Source: Mesorhizobium sp. M1C.F.Ca.ET.210.01.1.1 (GTDB lineage Bacteria; Pseudomonadota; Alphaproteobacteria; Rhizobiales; Rhizobiaceae). Taken from it: a DNA stretch of 64,000 bases. The translations under genes and the position numbers were made by a program. This document shows, in pieces, positions 41,411-49,906 of the stretch; the stretch's first letter is position 1; each line of letters opens with the position of its first letter. The stretch is taken from contig NZ_SRUU01000016.1 of NCBI RefSeq assembly GCF_004791585.1, positions 62,001 to 126,000 of the forward strand. The letters run 5' to 3'. The notes under the pieces were generated by a model, which saw nothing but the letters and a program-made list of their open reading frames with translations, did not search any database and was not told the DNA's origin.

Positions 41411-43399
41411 ATGCGATCGACCGTTGCGAGGTTCGTCTTCGTGTCAGCAGCATCGCCGGAGTTCCGGCCAGACATCGAAGGGTTGCGCGCGCTGGCAGTG
41501 GCCGGCGTCGTCGCCTTTCATTTCGGCCTCACGGCGCTGCCGGGCGGCTTTGCCGGCGTGGACATCTTCTTCGTCATCTCCGGCTATCTGATCACACGCC
41601 ATCTGACGTCCGAGATTTCGCTGACCGGCCGGCTGGACTTCCTGCGCTTCTACGCCCGGCGCGCGCGCAGGCTCCTGCCGGCGGCGCTCTTCGTCATCGC
41701 CGCGACGCTTGCCGCGGGCGCCGTCATCCTGTCGCCGGAGGAGCAGGCGCTCTATTCCAAGGGCGCGATGTTCGCCTCAGCCTATATGATCAATCTGTGG
41801 CTGATCCGCTGGTCGTTCGACTATTTCGCCAACGACGCCGCCAACAATCCCTTCATCCACTACTGGTCGCTGTCGGTGGAGGAGCAGTTCTATCTCGCCT
41901 GGCCGGCGCTGTTGATGCTGGCGGCCTGGCTGAAGCCCGGCAAGCGGACGATCATGCTTGCGATCGGCGTTGCCGGCCTCGCCTCCTTCGCTGTCTGCGC
42001 CTGGCTTACCCCCATATCGCAGCCCTGGGCGTTCTATTTCTCGCCGCTGCGCGCCTGGGAGTTCGCCGCCGGCGGGCTGGCCTCGATGGCGCCGGCCTGG
42101 CTGCTCGACAAGCGCCCGCGGCTCGGGGCGGCGTTCAGCCTGGCCGGGCTGGCGATGATTGCTTTCGCTTACCTGACCTTCAGCGAGGAGGCTCCCTTCC
42201 CCGGTTTCCTGGCCCTGGTGCCGGTTGCCGGCACTGTCCTTCTGCTGCTGGCGGGCGCGGCCGGCGCGAGGAGCGGCCCAACTGCGCTCCTCGCGCTGCC
42301 GCCCTTGCAATGGACCGGCAAGCTCTCCTATTCGCTCTATCTCTGGCACTGGCCGGTCATCGTCTATGCCGGCATGCTGGTGGAAGAGCTGACTTTTGCC
42401 CAGCGCCTCGCCTGCCTCGGGCTGACGCTGGCGCTTTCGGCGCTCACCTACCATCTCATCGAGAACCCGATCCGTCGCAACGGCTGGCTTATGGCCAATG
42501 CGGCGCGGGCGCTGGTGCCGGCCCTCCTCCTGACCGGCACCGGCGTCGCAGCCGCCTACGGCAACGCAGCGCTTGCCGTGCGCGACCTCGACCCCGAGCA
42601 GCGGACGATCGCGGCAAGTGCTGCCGAGCCCGCCACGGCGCGCGCCAAAGCCTGCGTGGAGGGCTACGACAGCGTGGCGCCGAGCCCTTGCGTGTTCGGC
42701 ACCGGCCAGCGCGCCATCGCGCTGTTCGGCGATTCCCACGCCGACCACTGGTCGACGCCGCTGGTCGAGGCGGCGAAGAAGAACGGCTACCGCGTCGAGA
42801 CCTGGCTGAAGAGCTCGTGCCGCGCCTCGCGCTACAGCTTCTTCGTCGCCAAGCTCAACCGCGACTACCGCGAATGCGACCAATGGCGCGAGCAGGCGAT
42901 CAAGGAGATCATCGCGGCGAAGCCTTCGCTGGTGGTGATCTCGGAGCTGGCGCTGACCTCCTCGCGCAAGATGGCGGCCGGCAAGGGCGAGCCGGACACG
43001 TCGGATGCCGCCTGGCGGGCGGGCCTGCGCTCGACGCTGGTGAGCCTGAGCAACGCCGGGCTGAAGATCGCCTTCATCCGCGACGTGCCGTTCAACGACG
43101 AGAACGTCGACACCTGCGTGGCCAGAGCGCTGTGGCGCAACAAGACGCCCTCGCTCTGCGACCAAACGCGCAGCTATGCCGCCAACGACGCCATGGCCGC
43201 GGTCGAGCGCGAGATCGTCGACAGCGTGCCCAACGCCTCCTACGTCGACCTCACCGACCGCTTCTGCAACACCACCACCTGCCACGTCTTCATCGACGGC
43301 AAGCTCGCGTTCCGCGACCAGCACCATCTGGCGACGCCGTTTGCGGAATCGCTGGAGCCGGAGGTGGAGAAAAGGGTGATCTCGAAGGTGGGCAGGTGA
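41411..43399 (+). CDS. OafA/YrhL-type acyltransferase with SGNH domain
   Basis: A 662-residue membrane O-acetyltransferase. The acyltransferase-3 part has ten helices, starting PDIEGLRALAVAGVVAFHFG with the catalytic His and continuing GFAGVDIFFVISGYLIT and HYWSLSVEEQFYLAWP. The C-terminal periplasmic SGNH domain has the nucleophile in LFGDSHADHW and a late DQHHLAT with the His. Such proteins acetylate O-antigen or other surface glycans. Single gene, divergent from the AI-2E gene. Confidence 0.92.
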   Translation: MRSTVARFVFVSAASPEFRPDIEGLRALAVAGVVAFHFGLTALPGGFAGVDIFFVISGYLITRHLTSEISLTGRLDFLRFYARRARRLLPAALFVIAATLAAGAVILSPEEQALYSKGAMFASAYMINLWLIRWSFDYFANDAANNPFIHYWSLSVEEQFYLAWPALLMLAAWLKPGKRTIMLAIGVAGLASFAVCAWLTPISQPWAFYFSPLRAWEFAAGGLASMAPAWLLDKRPRLGAAFSLAGLAMIAFAYLTFSEEAPFPGFLALVPVAGTVLLLLAGAAGARSGPTALLALPPLQWTGKLSYSLYLWHWPVIVYAGMLVEELTFAQRLACLGLTLALSALTYHLIENPIRRNGWLMANAARALVPALLLTGTGVAAAYGNAALAVRDLDPEQRTIAASAAEPATARAKACVEGYDSVAPSPCVFGTGQRAIALFGDSHADHWSTPLVEAAKKNGYRVETWLKSSCRASRYSFFVAKLNRDYRECDQWREQAIKEIIAAKPSLVVISELALTSSRKMAAGKGEPDTSDAAWRAGLRSTLVSLSNAGLKIAFIRDVPFNDENVDTCVARALWRNKTPSLCDQTRSYAANDAMAAVEREIVDSVPNASYVDLTDRFCNTTTCHVFIDGKLAFRDQHHLATPFAESLEPEVEKRVISKVGR

Positions 43400-43407
43400 A
43401 GCTGCTA

Positions 43408-43432
43408 ATCTCCCCCCTTGTGGGGGAGATCA
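43408..43432. repeat. Short palindrome between convergent genes
   Basis: ATCTCCCCCC-ttgt-GGGGGAGAT, one of the GATCTCCCCC family, between the acyltransferase and cupin genes that converge here; it can serve as a bidirectional terminator. Confidence 0.55.
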
Positions 43433-43455
43433 GAAGCTTCGCCGATAGCGCTGTA

Positions 43456-43809
43456 TTACCCCACCACAACCACAAAATGCTTGGTCACCGGCTCGAGGAT
43501 CTTCCAGGTGCCTTTGAAATCCGCCTCGACCACGAAGGCGTCGCCGGGGCCGACCTCGACGGGCTCGCCGCCGTCCGGCGTGATGATGATGCGGCCGGCG
43601 ATCATGTGCACGAATTCATAGTCGGTATAGGTGGCGTGGTAGGTGCCGGGCGAAGCGCGCCAGGTGCCCGACATCACCTTGCCGTCGGCGCTGGTGTGCT
43701 GGACGGCGGTCTGCATGGTCGGCCTGCCCTCGACGACGACCCAGCCCGGCAGGTCGCCGGCCTCGGCATGCTCGACGGCGCCGAATTTGAGAATGGTGGG
43801 CTTGGTCAT
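43456..43809 (-). CDS. Cupin-domain protein (DUF861/EutQ-like)
   Basis: A 117-residue single cupin. GTYHATYTDYEFVHMIAGRI and PVEVGPGDAFVVEADFKGTW carry the two cupin motifs, with only some metal-ligand His/Glu (H, E, H in the first; none in the second), as in the DUF861 group. CAGGAGCTTCCC precedes the ATG. The role, often amine or sugar related, is unknown. Confidence 0.85.
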   Translation of the reverse strand: MTKPTILKFGAVEHAEAGDLPGWVVVEGRPTMQTAVQHTSADGKVMSGTWRASPGTYHATYTDYEFVHMIAGRIIITPDGGEPVEVGPGDAFVVEADFKGTWKILEPVTKHFVVVVG

Positions 43810-44023
43810 GGGAAGCTCCTGCGGTTGCCGGGATTGGCTGGGCGATTGAATAGCGGATTGCGCCGCATCGAGATGCGCGGCACCGCGACAAGAGGTGGCG
43901 GTATGGCGACGGGGCGTGGCCTCAACGTCAGAAAGGCCCAGAACTTTCCCTGGAACACCAGCCACCCCAAAACCGTTTACCCCCCGAAGGGGCGTAAATC
44001 GGAACCTTAAAGAGGAGGCAGCG

Positions 44024-44344
44024 ATGAAAAAGCTTCTGCTTGCTTCGGTGATCGCCATCGCCTCGGCGTTTGCGATCGCGCCGGCCAGCGCCGGCAGCGT
44101 TGAGTTCGGTATTGGCGTCGGCCCGTCCTACGACCCTTACTATGGAGACGACTACTATGGCGGGTATTACCCTCACCGCTATTACCGACACGTCTACGAT
44201 GACGACTACTACGCTCCCTATCGTGAGCGTTATGTGATGCGCTATCATAACCGGTATTATAACGATAATTGCCGGATTAGGATCGTGAAACACTGGCGCC
44301 ATCACCACCGCGTCATCGAAAGAATCCGCATCTGCGAGCGCTGA
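44024..44344 (+). CDS. Secreted Tyr/His/Asp-rich protein
   Basis: A 106-residue protein with AGAGGAGGCAGCG upstream, signal peptide MKKLLLASVIAIASAFAIAP, then Tyr/Asp/Gly-rich sequence (SYDPYYGDDYYGGYYPHRYY) and a conserved tail IRIVKHWRHHHRVIERIRIC. The next gene at 44579 has the same signal and tail, so they are tandem paralogues. Likely periplasmic or surface; a metal-binding role is suggested only by composition. Confidence 0.75.
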   Translation: MKKLLLASVIAIASAFAIAPASAGSVEFGIGVGPSYDPYYGDDYYGGYYPHRYYRHVYDDDYYAPYRERYVMRYHNRYYNDNCRIRIVKHWRHHHRVIERIRICER

Positions 44345-44578
44345 CCGACTGGCGCGCGACTGGCTCATCTTCCCCGGAGGGAGATGAGCCGGAAGCGACA
44401 GAAAGGACTCGAATCCGGACAAATTCCTCGCGCGCCTAGCGCCGGGCCGCTCTTCGCGCCCGTAGCCGCCCGGTCGCGACGACCTTCTCCTCCAAGACAT
44501 CGGCAAGCATTAGCTGTCGGGAACATAGGCCTCCCGCGGTGCGTTTAGCCGATGATCAGCCTTCAGGAGGAGGTTGCC

Positions 44579-44956
44579 ATGAAAAAACTGCTACTTGCTT
44601 CTGTGATCGCCGTTGCCTCCGCGGCAGCCACGGTCGCCCCGGCGGATGCGCAAGGATTGGGAATGTTCGGTCCCGCTTTTGGTCCGTTCGGCGGCTTCAG
44701 TCCGTTCTACGGCGGCCCGTTCGGCGGCCCGTTCTATGGCGGCGGACCGTTCTACGGCGGCGGACCGTTCTACGATTATCGCGGCCGGTATTACGGCCCG
44801 CGTTATTACCGTGACTATTATCCCGGTTACATGGTCCGCTATCCGCACCGCTACTACTACTACCGGCACCATTACCGCCATTGCCACGTGAAGTGGGTGA
44901 GGCACTGGCATCATCACCGCCGGGTGCTGGAACGCGTGCGGATTTGCCGTTACTGA
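44579..44956 (+). CDS. Secreted Gly/Tyr/His-rich protein, paralogue of the preceding gene
   Basis: A 125-residue protein with AGGAGGAGG upstream and signal MKKLLLASVIAVASAAATVA. The middle contains Gly/Phe/Tyr repeats (FYGGPFGGPFYGGGPFYGGG) and the tail HVKWVRHWHHHRRVLERVRI matches the 44024 protein. The central repeats differ in length between paralogues. Two Cys in the tail may form a disulphide. Confidence 0.75.
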   Translation: MKKLLLASVIAVASAAATVAPADAQGLGMFGPAFGPFGGFSPFYGGPFGGPFYGGGPFYGGGPFYDYRGRYYGPRYYRDYYPGYMVRYPHRYYYYRHHYRHCHVKWVRHWHHHRRVLERVRICRY

Positions 44957-44983
44957 CAAGGCGGAACGAAGGCCCTCACGCAT

Positions 44984-45143
44984 CGTCATCCTCGGGCTTG
45001 ACCCGAGGATCCATGCCGTTACGCCAGTCGTACAATGCGGCGGATCAGAATATTCCGCCGTCGCTGCAACGCTCGAAAGTCACGGCATGGATCCTAGGGT
45101 CTGCGCCGCGTCGCTTCGCTCCTTGCTCCGCCCTAGGATGACG
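44984..45143. repeat. ~155-bp intergenic mosaic element, copy 3 (inverted)
   Basis: The right end, CTTGCTCCGCCCTAGGATGACG, is the exact reverse complement of the left end of copy 1 at 11309. CGTCATCCTCGGGCTTGACC at the left matches the reverse of the right end of copy 1. It fills the gap before the DUF763 gene. Confidence 0.85.
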
Positions 45144-45231
45144 ACCGCGACGCGCTTGTGGGCACCACCTCCTCCACCTTGCAAATCCCACCCCTGCCAT
45201 CTACCTCTGCGTTATCCACGGAGACAGACGC

Positions 45232-46473
45232 GTGACGCAGCGAAGCGGCAGCGCCGACCTGCCGCTGCATGGCGGGCGGGTCCCGAAATGGCTGGGCGAT
45301 CGGATGACGAAGCTCGGCGCTGTGCTGTGCGAAGCGATCATCCACCATTACGGCCGTGACGAGCTTTTGCGGCGCTTGGCGCATCCCTTCTGGTTCCAGT
45401 CTTTTGGGGCCGTGATGGGCATGGACTGGCATTCCTCCGGCATCACCACTTCGGTCATCGGCGCGCTGAAGCGGGGTCTCAACCCGATGTCCGGCGAGCT
45501 CGGCATCCATGTCTGCGGCGGGCGCGGCGCGCATTCGCGCAAGACGCCGGGTGAGCTGCTGGCGATCGGCGACCGCGTCGGTCTCGACGGCGCAGCGCTT
45601 GCCACCGCCAGCCGGCTGGTGGCCAAGGTGGACAGCGCCGCCGTGCAGGACGGCTACGACCTCTACCTGCACGGCTTCATCGTCACCGATGACGGGCGCT
45701 GGGTGGTGGTGCAGCAGGGCATGAACGGCGACGCCCGCCAGGCGCGCCGCTACCACTGGCTGTCGGAGGGGCTCAAAAGCTTCGTCGACCAGCCGCATGC
45801 GGCGATCGAGGGCGAGCGCCAGGGCGAGATCGTCAACCTCACCGACCATCGGGCCGAAAAAGCCCGCGGCGGCCAGATCGCGCTCTTGAAGACCATGAGC
45901 CCGGAAAAGATCCTGAGCGAGCTTGCCGTGCTGGAGCCGCAACCGGAGCCTGAACCCGCCGCGCAGCCGCTGCTGCCCAACCTCGTCATGCCCGCGCATC
46001 ACGACGTGCGCGAGAGCGACATCGTCATGCGCCGCCTGCACGGCAACATCGCCTCGGCGATCGAAAGCGGCCCGAAGGATTTCCCCGAGCTGCTTCTGGT
46101 GCCCGGCGTCGGCCCGCGCACGGTGCGCGCTCTGGCCATGGTCTCGGAAGTGGTGCACGGCGCGCCCTACCGCTTCTCCGACCCGGCGCGCTTCTCGCTC
46201 GCCCACGGCGGCAAGGACCGCCACCCTTTCCCCGTGCCGCTGAAAGTCTATGACGAGGCGATTTCCGTGCTGAAATCGGCGGTGGGCAAGGCCAAGCTCG
46301 GGCGGGAGGAGGAGTTGCAGGCGCTCAAGCGGCTGGACGGCGAGTCGCGACGGATGGAGCGCTACGTGACGGGGCCGAGCTTGAAGGAGATCGTGGCCGG
46401 CGAGATGGACCTGTCGCATCTGCTGGGCTGGCGGAGTGTGTTTGGGTGGGAGAAGGGGCCGGAGGGGAAGTGA
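45232..46473 (+). CDS. DUF763 family protein
   Basis: A 413-residue protein with a GTG start. SADLPLHGGRVPKWLGDRM, GMDWHSSGITTSVIGALKRG and GIHVCGGRGAHSRKTPGELL follow the DUF763 family, which has a helix-hairpin-helix-like element (ELLLVPGVGPRTVRALAMVS) near the C terminus suggesting nucleic-acid contact. It is present in archaea and some bacteria, function unknown. The gene stands alone. Confidence 0.88.
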   Translation: MTQRSGSADLPLHGGRVPKWLGDRMTKLGAVLCEAIIHHYGRDELLRRLAHPFWFQSFGAVMGMDWHSSGITTSVIGALKRGLNPMSGELGIHVCGGRGAHSRKTPGELLAIGDRVGLDGAALATASRLVAKVDSAAVQDGYDLYLHGFIVTDDGRWVVVQQGMNGDARQARRYHWLSEGLKSFVDQPHAAIEGERQGEIVNLTDHRAEKARGGQIALLKTMSPEKILSELAVLEPQPEPEPAAQPLLPNLVMPAHHDVRESDIVMRRLHGNIASAIESGPKDFPELLLVPGVGPRTVRALAMVSEVVHGAPYRFSDPARFSLAHGGKDRHPFPVPLKVYDEAISVLKSAVGKAKLGREEELQALKRLDGESRRMERYVTGPSLKEIVAGEMDLSHLLGWRSVFGWEKGPEGK

Positions 46474-46530
46474 GGCGGAATAGCGGAAGATCGAGAGAAC
46501 GACTCCTGCGCTGCCTACTCTATCGCACGT

Positions 46531-47045
46531 TCAAAGTGAGCGATCAGCTATGACTTTTGCTTCTACCGCCCAAGAAAGAAACCTGCTTATAAACTCTTCC
46601 GAGATATCAATTTTCTGATCACTCCAGCGGAAGCTCTTATCTTCGGCTGATAGGCCGTCGTGAATAGTGCGTTCGTTCCCAGCTTCTTCGATCTTTTTAG
46701 CGCATTCTTTCGAGAGCCATAGAGCCGATCCTCAATATGCTCGAAATGATCCCTTGCTCTTTTGTATCCCGAGAGGTCAAGAGTTCCCACATGGCGAACC
46801 ATTTCGGCGCCCAAGACGTTTGACGCCAAGACAATTCCATCCTTTACCCTGTCGATAGCAATCAGAAAAAAGTGCAGCTCTACCAGAGCGCGTTTGTATC
46901 TCTTCTGCCGCCACGCATCGAATATCAGAGCATGTTGTCGCTCGACAGCTTCGAGGTATTTGTCAACCAACCCCAGGCCATCATGCAACTGACCAGTTGG
47001 GTCCGCAGTTAGGTAAGCAAACAGCTTTTCAGTTTCTTCGTTCAT
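46531..47045 (-). pseudogene. Hypothetical gene with a frameshift
   Basis: The reading frame from 47045 encodes MNEETEKLFAYLTADPTGQL and VDKYLEAVERQHALIFDAWR up to RARDHFEHIEDRLYG. Near 46717 the frame should change by one base: the shifted frame gives LSKECAKKIEEAGNERTIHD, GLSAEDKSFRWSDQKIDISE and EFISRFLSWAVEAKVIADRS before a stop at 46531-46533, far more protein-like than the in-frame tail. The intact product would be ~171 residues, helical; RxRDHFEH resembles the RxxxxH element of HEPN proteins, which is only suggestive. Lower GC than its neighbours suggests acquisition. Function is not recognised. Confidence 0.6.
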
Positions 47046-47087
47046 GGGATGAACAATAGTACCTTCGGCAATACATGCTAGGCGCCA

Positions 47088-47684
47088 TCACCCCGCCCGC
47101 CGCCCCATCATCCCATAATGCACCGCCAGCAGGTCCAACCCCACCTTCAGCAGCTTCACCACCACGTCGCGCCCGTCGCCGGTGCGTTCGGCGATCGCCT
47201 TCACCGACTGGCCTTCGAGGCAGGTTTTTCGCACCACCTCGGCCACCTCCCAGTGGGCAAGCGCGGCGGCGGCGTGGGCATGCGCCCGGCCGGCTGACAG
47301 CACGCGGTCGGGGATGCCGCCGCCGACCCGGCCGCCGTCGACGCGCTCGCTCCAGGATTGCGGCTGCAGGCCCTGGCGCTCAGCGCTCTCGAAATCGTCG
47401 CGAAAGCGCCCTCCTGCCTCGCGCTGCTGGCGGGTGAGTGAGGTGATGCCGGTGAGCGGATCGACATTGCGCAGGCGCACGATGCCGCCGGTGGAGGTGT
47501 AGCCGCCGTTCGACACCTCGTAGACGCGGCGCGCCTCGGCGGTGCCGGGGGTCAGGCGCTGGCGGCCGAAGCCGTCGGCCTTCAGCGCGAAATCATGGCC
47601 GATCTCGCGGCGGATGCGCACCTGCTCCGCCTCGCCCTTGGGGAGCTTTGGAGGTTGGGGTTTTTTGACGGGTTTGCGGGGCAT
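47088..47684 (-). CDS. DUF6456-like phage-type regulator/replication-associated protein
   Basis: A 198-residue protein. A basic N terminus (MPRKPVKKPQPPKLPKGEAE) is followed by GGRFRDDFESAERQGLQPQS and a C-terminal helix-turn-helix-like region (KAIAERTGDGRDVVVKLLKV), like the DUF6456 domain of alphaproteobacterial regulators. AAGGACC precedes the ATG at 47684. It is the last gene in a leftward set of phage-like genes that faces the repressor at 50.68 kb. Confidence 0.6.
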   Translation of the reverse strand: MPRKPVKKPQPPKLPKGEAEQVRIRREIGHDFALKADGFGRQRLTPGTAEARRVYEVSNGGYTSTGGIVRLRNVDPLTGITSLTRQQREAGGRFRDDFESAERQGLQPQSWSERVDGGRVGGGIPDRVLSAGRAHAHAAAALAHWEVAEVVRKTCLEGQSVKAIAERTGDGRDVVVKLLKVGLDLLAVHYGMMGRRAG

Positions 47685-47732
47685 GGGCGGGTCCTTGTTC
47701 AATGGGATGGCAATTGGAAAGGCCGGCGGACA

Positions 47733-47780
47733 GCACCCCTCTCTGGCCTGCCGGCCATCTCCCCCTCAAGGGGGGAGATC
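47733..47780. repeat. Inverted palindromic repeat, left partner
   Basis: Contains GCACCCCTCTCTGGCCTGCC and ATCTCCCCCTCAAGGGGGGAG. It pairs with 47844-47891 over about 45 bp, separated by 63 bp, so the whole region could fold into one large hairpin. Confidence 0.75.
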
Positions 47781-47843
47781 AATCTCTTCGCGGCTTTCGC
47801 CAATCACCGACGCTGCAGGAAAAGCGCCACGGGCGAAGCTGCC

Positions 47844-47891
47844 AATCTCCCCCCTTGAGGGGGAGATGGCCGGCAGGCCAGAGGGGGGTGC
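47844..47891. repeat. Inverted palindromic repeat, right partner
   Basis: Contains AATCTCCCCCCTTGAGGGGG and GGCCGGCAGGCCAGAGGGG, the reverse of the 47733 unit. The gap 47685-47912 contains no gene. Confidence 0.75.
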
Positions 47892-47912
47892 CTGGCGCCG
47901 ACCTCACTTTCA

Positions 47913-48266
47913 TTATCGGCGGTGCTCCCCCGCTCCGTCGCGGCTGCGCCGCGCCACCTCTCCCCCGCGTCCCGGGGGCGAGGAAAGGAGCCCTTCCCGC
48001 TTCGCCATCAGCTCCCGCATCAGCCGGCGCTCGCGTACCTCGATCGAAAGCTGGGCGCTCGACGGGCAGAACTGGGCGTTGTCGACCTTGGCCTCGCCGC
48101 GGATGAAACGCTGGATGGCGGCCTGCACGTCGCCAAGCTCGGCATCCTGCACGGCGGCCAGATAGCCGCGCAGCTGCATCTCGGCGTCAGCGAGGGCGGA
48201 TTGCGGGAAGCAACTGAACATCGCGGCCAGCGCTTTCGCCGCCTGCTGCAATTCGGCTGCGGTCAT
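47913..48266 (-). CDS. Small phage-cluster protein
   Basis: A 117-residue helical protein starting MTAAELQQAAKALAAMFSCF with GAGGAGATCA just upstream. QLRGYLAAVQDAELGDVQAA and AIQRFIRGEAKVDNAQFCPS resemble replication-accessory proteins beside phage helicase loaders (the FCPS motif). Its start overlaps the preceding replication gene by 80 bp. The last ~20 codons run into a repeat. Function inferred from place only. Confidence 0.65.
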   Translation of the reverse strand: MTAAELQQAAKALAAMFSCFPQSALADAEMQLRGYLAAVQDAELGDVQAAIQRFIRGEAKVDNAQFCPSSAQLSIEVRERRLMRELMAKREGLLSSPPGRGGEVARRSRDGAGEHRR

Positions 48267-48879
48267 TGATCTCCTCGATGATCTTGTTGGCGGCATCGAC
48301 ATGGGTCTTGCGGCGATGCCATTTCGGCCCGGGCGCGGCATCCCGCCCCGGAACAGCTTTCCCGTTCCTGCTCCGCGAAGCCCGAGGAGAAAAGGCGGCA
48401 GCCTTTTCTCCGGTTGGAATCCTGGTTTCTGGATTCATGGCTTCTGGACTCTGGGGCTTATCCCCCCGCTTATCCCCTGCCTTAACCCCTCCCTTATCCG
48501 AGGGCGAAAAAACCCTTTCCTTCGAAAGGCTTGGGCTGCCGCCCCTCAAGCCGTTGCGGCGCGCCACACGTGCCTTGCGGGCATCCGCAGTCATGCGCCG
48601 CGAAAAGATGCGGCCGTGACGGTCGCGCGAGAAGACGCGGTTCTGCTCGAGCTCGGAAAGCAGCATGCCAAGCTCGTTCTCCGCGCAGCCGGCAAGGCGG
48701 GCAAGGGCGGCCTCGTCCAGCCGCTTGCCGGCGATCGCGACATAGCCGACCGGCTCGTGCGCGGCGGCAATGCACAGCATGCGCATCCACAGCCCTTGGG
48801 CTGCCAGCGAGCAGAGGCGCAGGTTCGGATCGGACTCCCAGTCCGACCAGAAGAATTTCGACCAGACCGTGCCGCTCAT
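48187..48879 (-). CDS. Phage replication-initiator-like protein
   Basis: A 230-residue protein with N-terminal WSKFFWSDWESDPNLRLCSL and AAQGLWMRMLCIAAAHEPVG, followed by a winged-helix-like part (AGKRLDEAALARLAGCAENE, LSELEQNRVFSRDRHGRIFS), as in prophage replication organisers that load a helicase. The C-terminal half is basic and disordered. It lies leftward of the Cro-like gene in the usual phage order (regulator then replication), but no other phage genes are seen. Confidence 0.6.
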   Translation of the reverse strand: MSGTVWSKFFWSDWESDPNLRLCSLAAQGLWMRMLCIAAAHEPVGYVAIAGKRLDEAALARLAGCAENELGMLLSELEQNRVFSRDRHGRIFSRRMTADARKARVARRNGLRGGSPSLSKERVFSPSDKGGVKAGDKRGDKPQSPEAMNPETRIPTGEKAAAFSPRASRSRNGKAVPGRDAAPGPKWHRRKTHVDAANKIIEEINDRSRIAAGGESAGRDVQLLPAIRPR

Positions 48880-48927
48880 GGGGAGGGCTCGCTGGCCGCA
48901 CAGCGAGGGCCAAGGCGAATGGCCGAT

Positions 48928-48975
48928 CTCCCCCCTTGTGGGGGAGACGTCCGGCAGGACAGAGGGGGGCGCTGT
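48928..48975. repeat. Palindromic repeat
   Basis: CGATCTCCCCCCTTGTGGGGGAG followed by ACGTCCGGCAGGACAGAGGGG. With 49062-49108 in reverse, it flanks the gap 48880-49117, in which no gene is seen. Confidence 0.65.
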
Positions 48976-49061
48976 CCCGCCAGCCTATCAGCCAAGGGGA
49001 AGCACATCCCTTGGGTATCAGCGAATGCACGACATGTGAGAAGTTGGCATTCCTTCGCGCC

Positions 49062-49108
49062 CCCCTCTGCCCTGCCGGGCATCTCCCCCACTTGGGGGGA
49101 GATCAGCA
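49062..49108. repeat. Palindromic repeat (reversed)
   Basis: CCCCTCTGCCCTGCCGGGCA then TCTCCCCCACTTGGGGGGAGA, the reverse of the unit at 48928. Confidence 0.65.
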
Positions 49109-49117
49109 GCTCCACCC

Positions 49118-49906
49118 TCACATCCCCCTCCCGCGATGGCCATGGAACCTGGCATGGTGATGCGCGCAGTACGATCGCGCGCCGGTCGTGCGCAGGCCGC
49201 AGCAGAGCATGTCCGGCCCTGGACGCGCGCCCGGCGGTTCGCCTTCCGCATCCCCGCGCAGGGCGAGGTCGACCGGGGCGCGGCAGCGGCCGAACAGGCA
49301 GTCGAGGAAACGCATCGCCGCGACATGCGGCTGGCGGCCGGGCGGCACGGGCGGCGGCGGCGCCGGGAGCTTGTAGCGCTGCGCTTCGGATTTCTGGCGC
49401 TCGCCGGCGAGCCAGGCCGGCGGCAGCGTGCGGGCTGGTTTGCGCGGCTTGGGTTTCTTGGGCTTGGGCGTGCGGCCGTCGTCTGTCGGCGAAGAGTTCC
49501 CATCACCGGATATGTCGGCGGGACAGCATCTGCCCTGCCGGGCATCTCCCCCGCAAGGGGGGAGATCGGCAGCTTCGGCGCCGGCGCCCTCCACCAGTTC
49601 GATATGTCTGGAAAGCATTGCCGGTTCCGAGAGCGTGACACCTCCGGCCGCCACCCTGCCGCGCCGGCCGGGACGATCCGGATACGCATGCTTCCGCGGC
49701 CTTCCGCCGGCGCGGCCGCCCTTCGGGTTGGCGAAGCCGATGGCGCTCAGGCCCGCATTGCGGTGGACGATGCCGATGATGGCGTTGCGCGAGACCGGAC
49801 TGCCGCGCAGCGCGCTGAAGCGGCCGGCGATGCGCGAGGCCGAGAGCCCCTCCTTCAGCAAGGCGGCGATCTCGTCGATTTCCTGTTCGGTATAGGCGGC
49901 TGCCAT
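49118..49906 (-). CDS. GcrA-like cell-cycle regulator with a repeat-derived insert
   Basis: A 262-residue protein. The N-terminal helix-turn-helix (YTEQEIDEIAALLKEGLSAS then RIAGRFSALRG, PVSRNAIIGIVHRNAGLSAI) and the C-terminal Cys/His part (RFLDCLFGRCRAPVDLAL, CCGLRTTGARSYCAHHHARF) match GcrA, the sigma70 partner that reads methylated GANTC sites in Caulobacter and relatives. The long middle is Pro/Lys-rich and includes AADLPPCGGDARQGRCCPAD, the translation of a GATCTCCCCC palindrome at 49545-49580, so a repeat has been inserted in frame. It sits in the phage-like cluster, so it is probably a phage-borne GcrA rather than the chromosomal one. Confidence 0.78.
   Translation of the reverse strand: MAAAYTEQEIDEIAALLKEGLSASRIAGRFSALRGSPVSRNAIIGIVHRNAGLSAIGFANPKGGRAGGRPRKHAYPDRPGRRGRVAAGGVTLSEPAMLSRHIELVEGAGAEAADLPPCGGDARQGRCCPADISGDGNSSPTDDGRTPKPKKPKPRKPARTLPPAWLAGERQKSEAQRYKLPAPPPPVPPGRQPHVAAMRFLDCLFGRCRAPVDLALRGDAEGEPPGARPGPDMLCCGLRTTGARSYCAHHHARFHGHRGRGM

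Noticed and set aside
41203..44010. 935-codon plus-strand frame overlapping the acyltransferase
   Set aside because: It is a different frame of the OafA-type gene and runs through several other features; no domain is seen.
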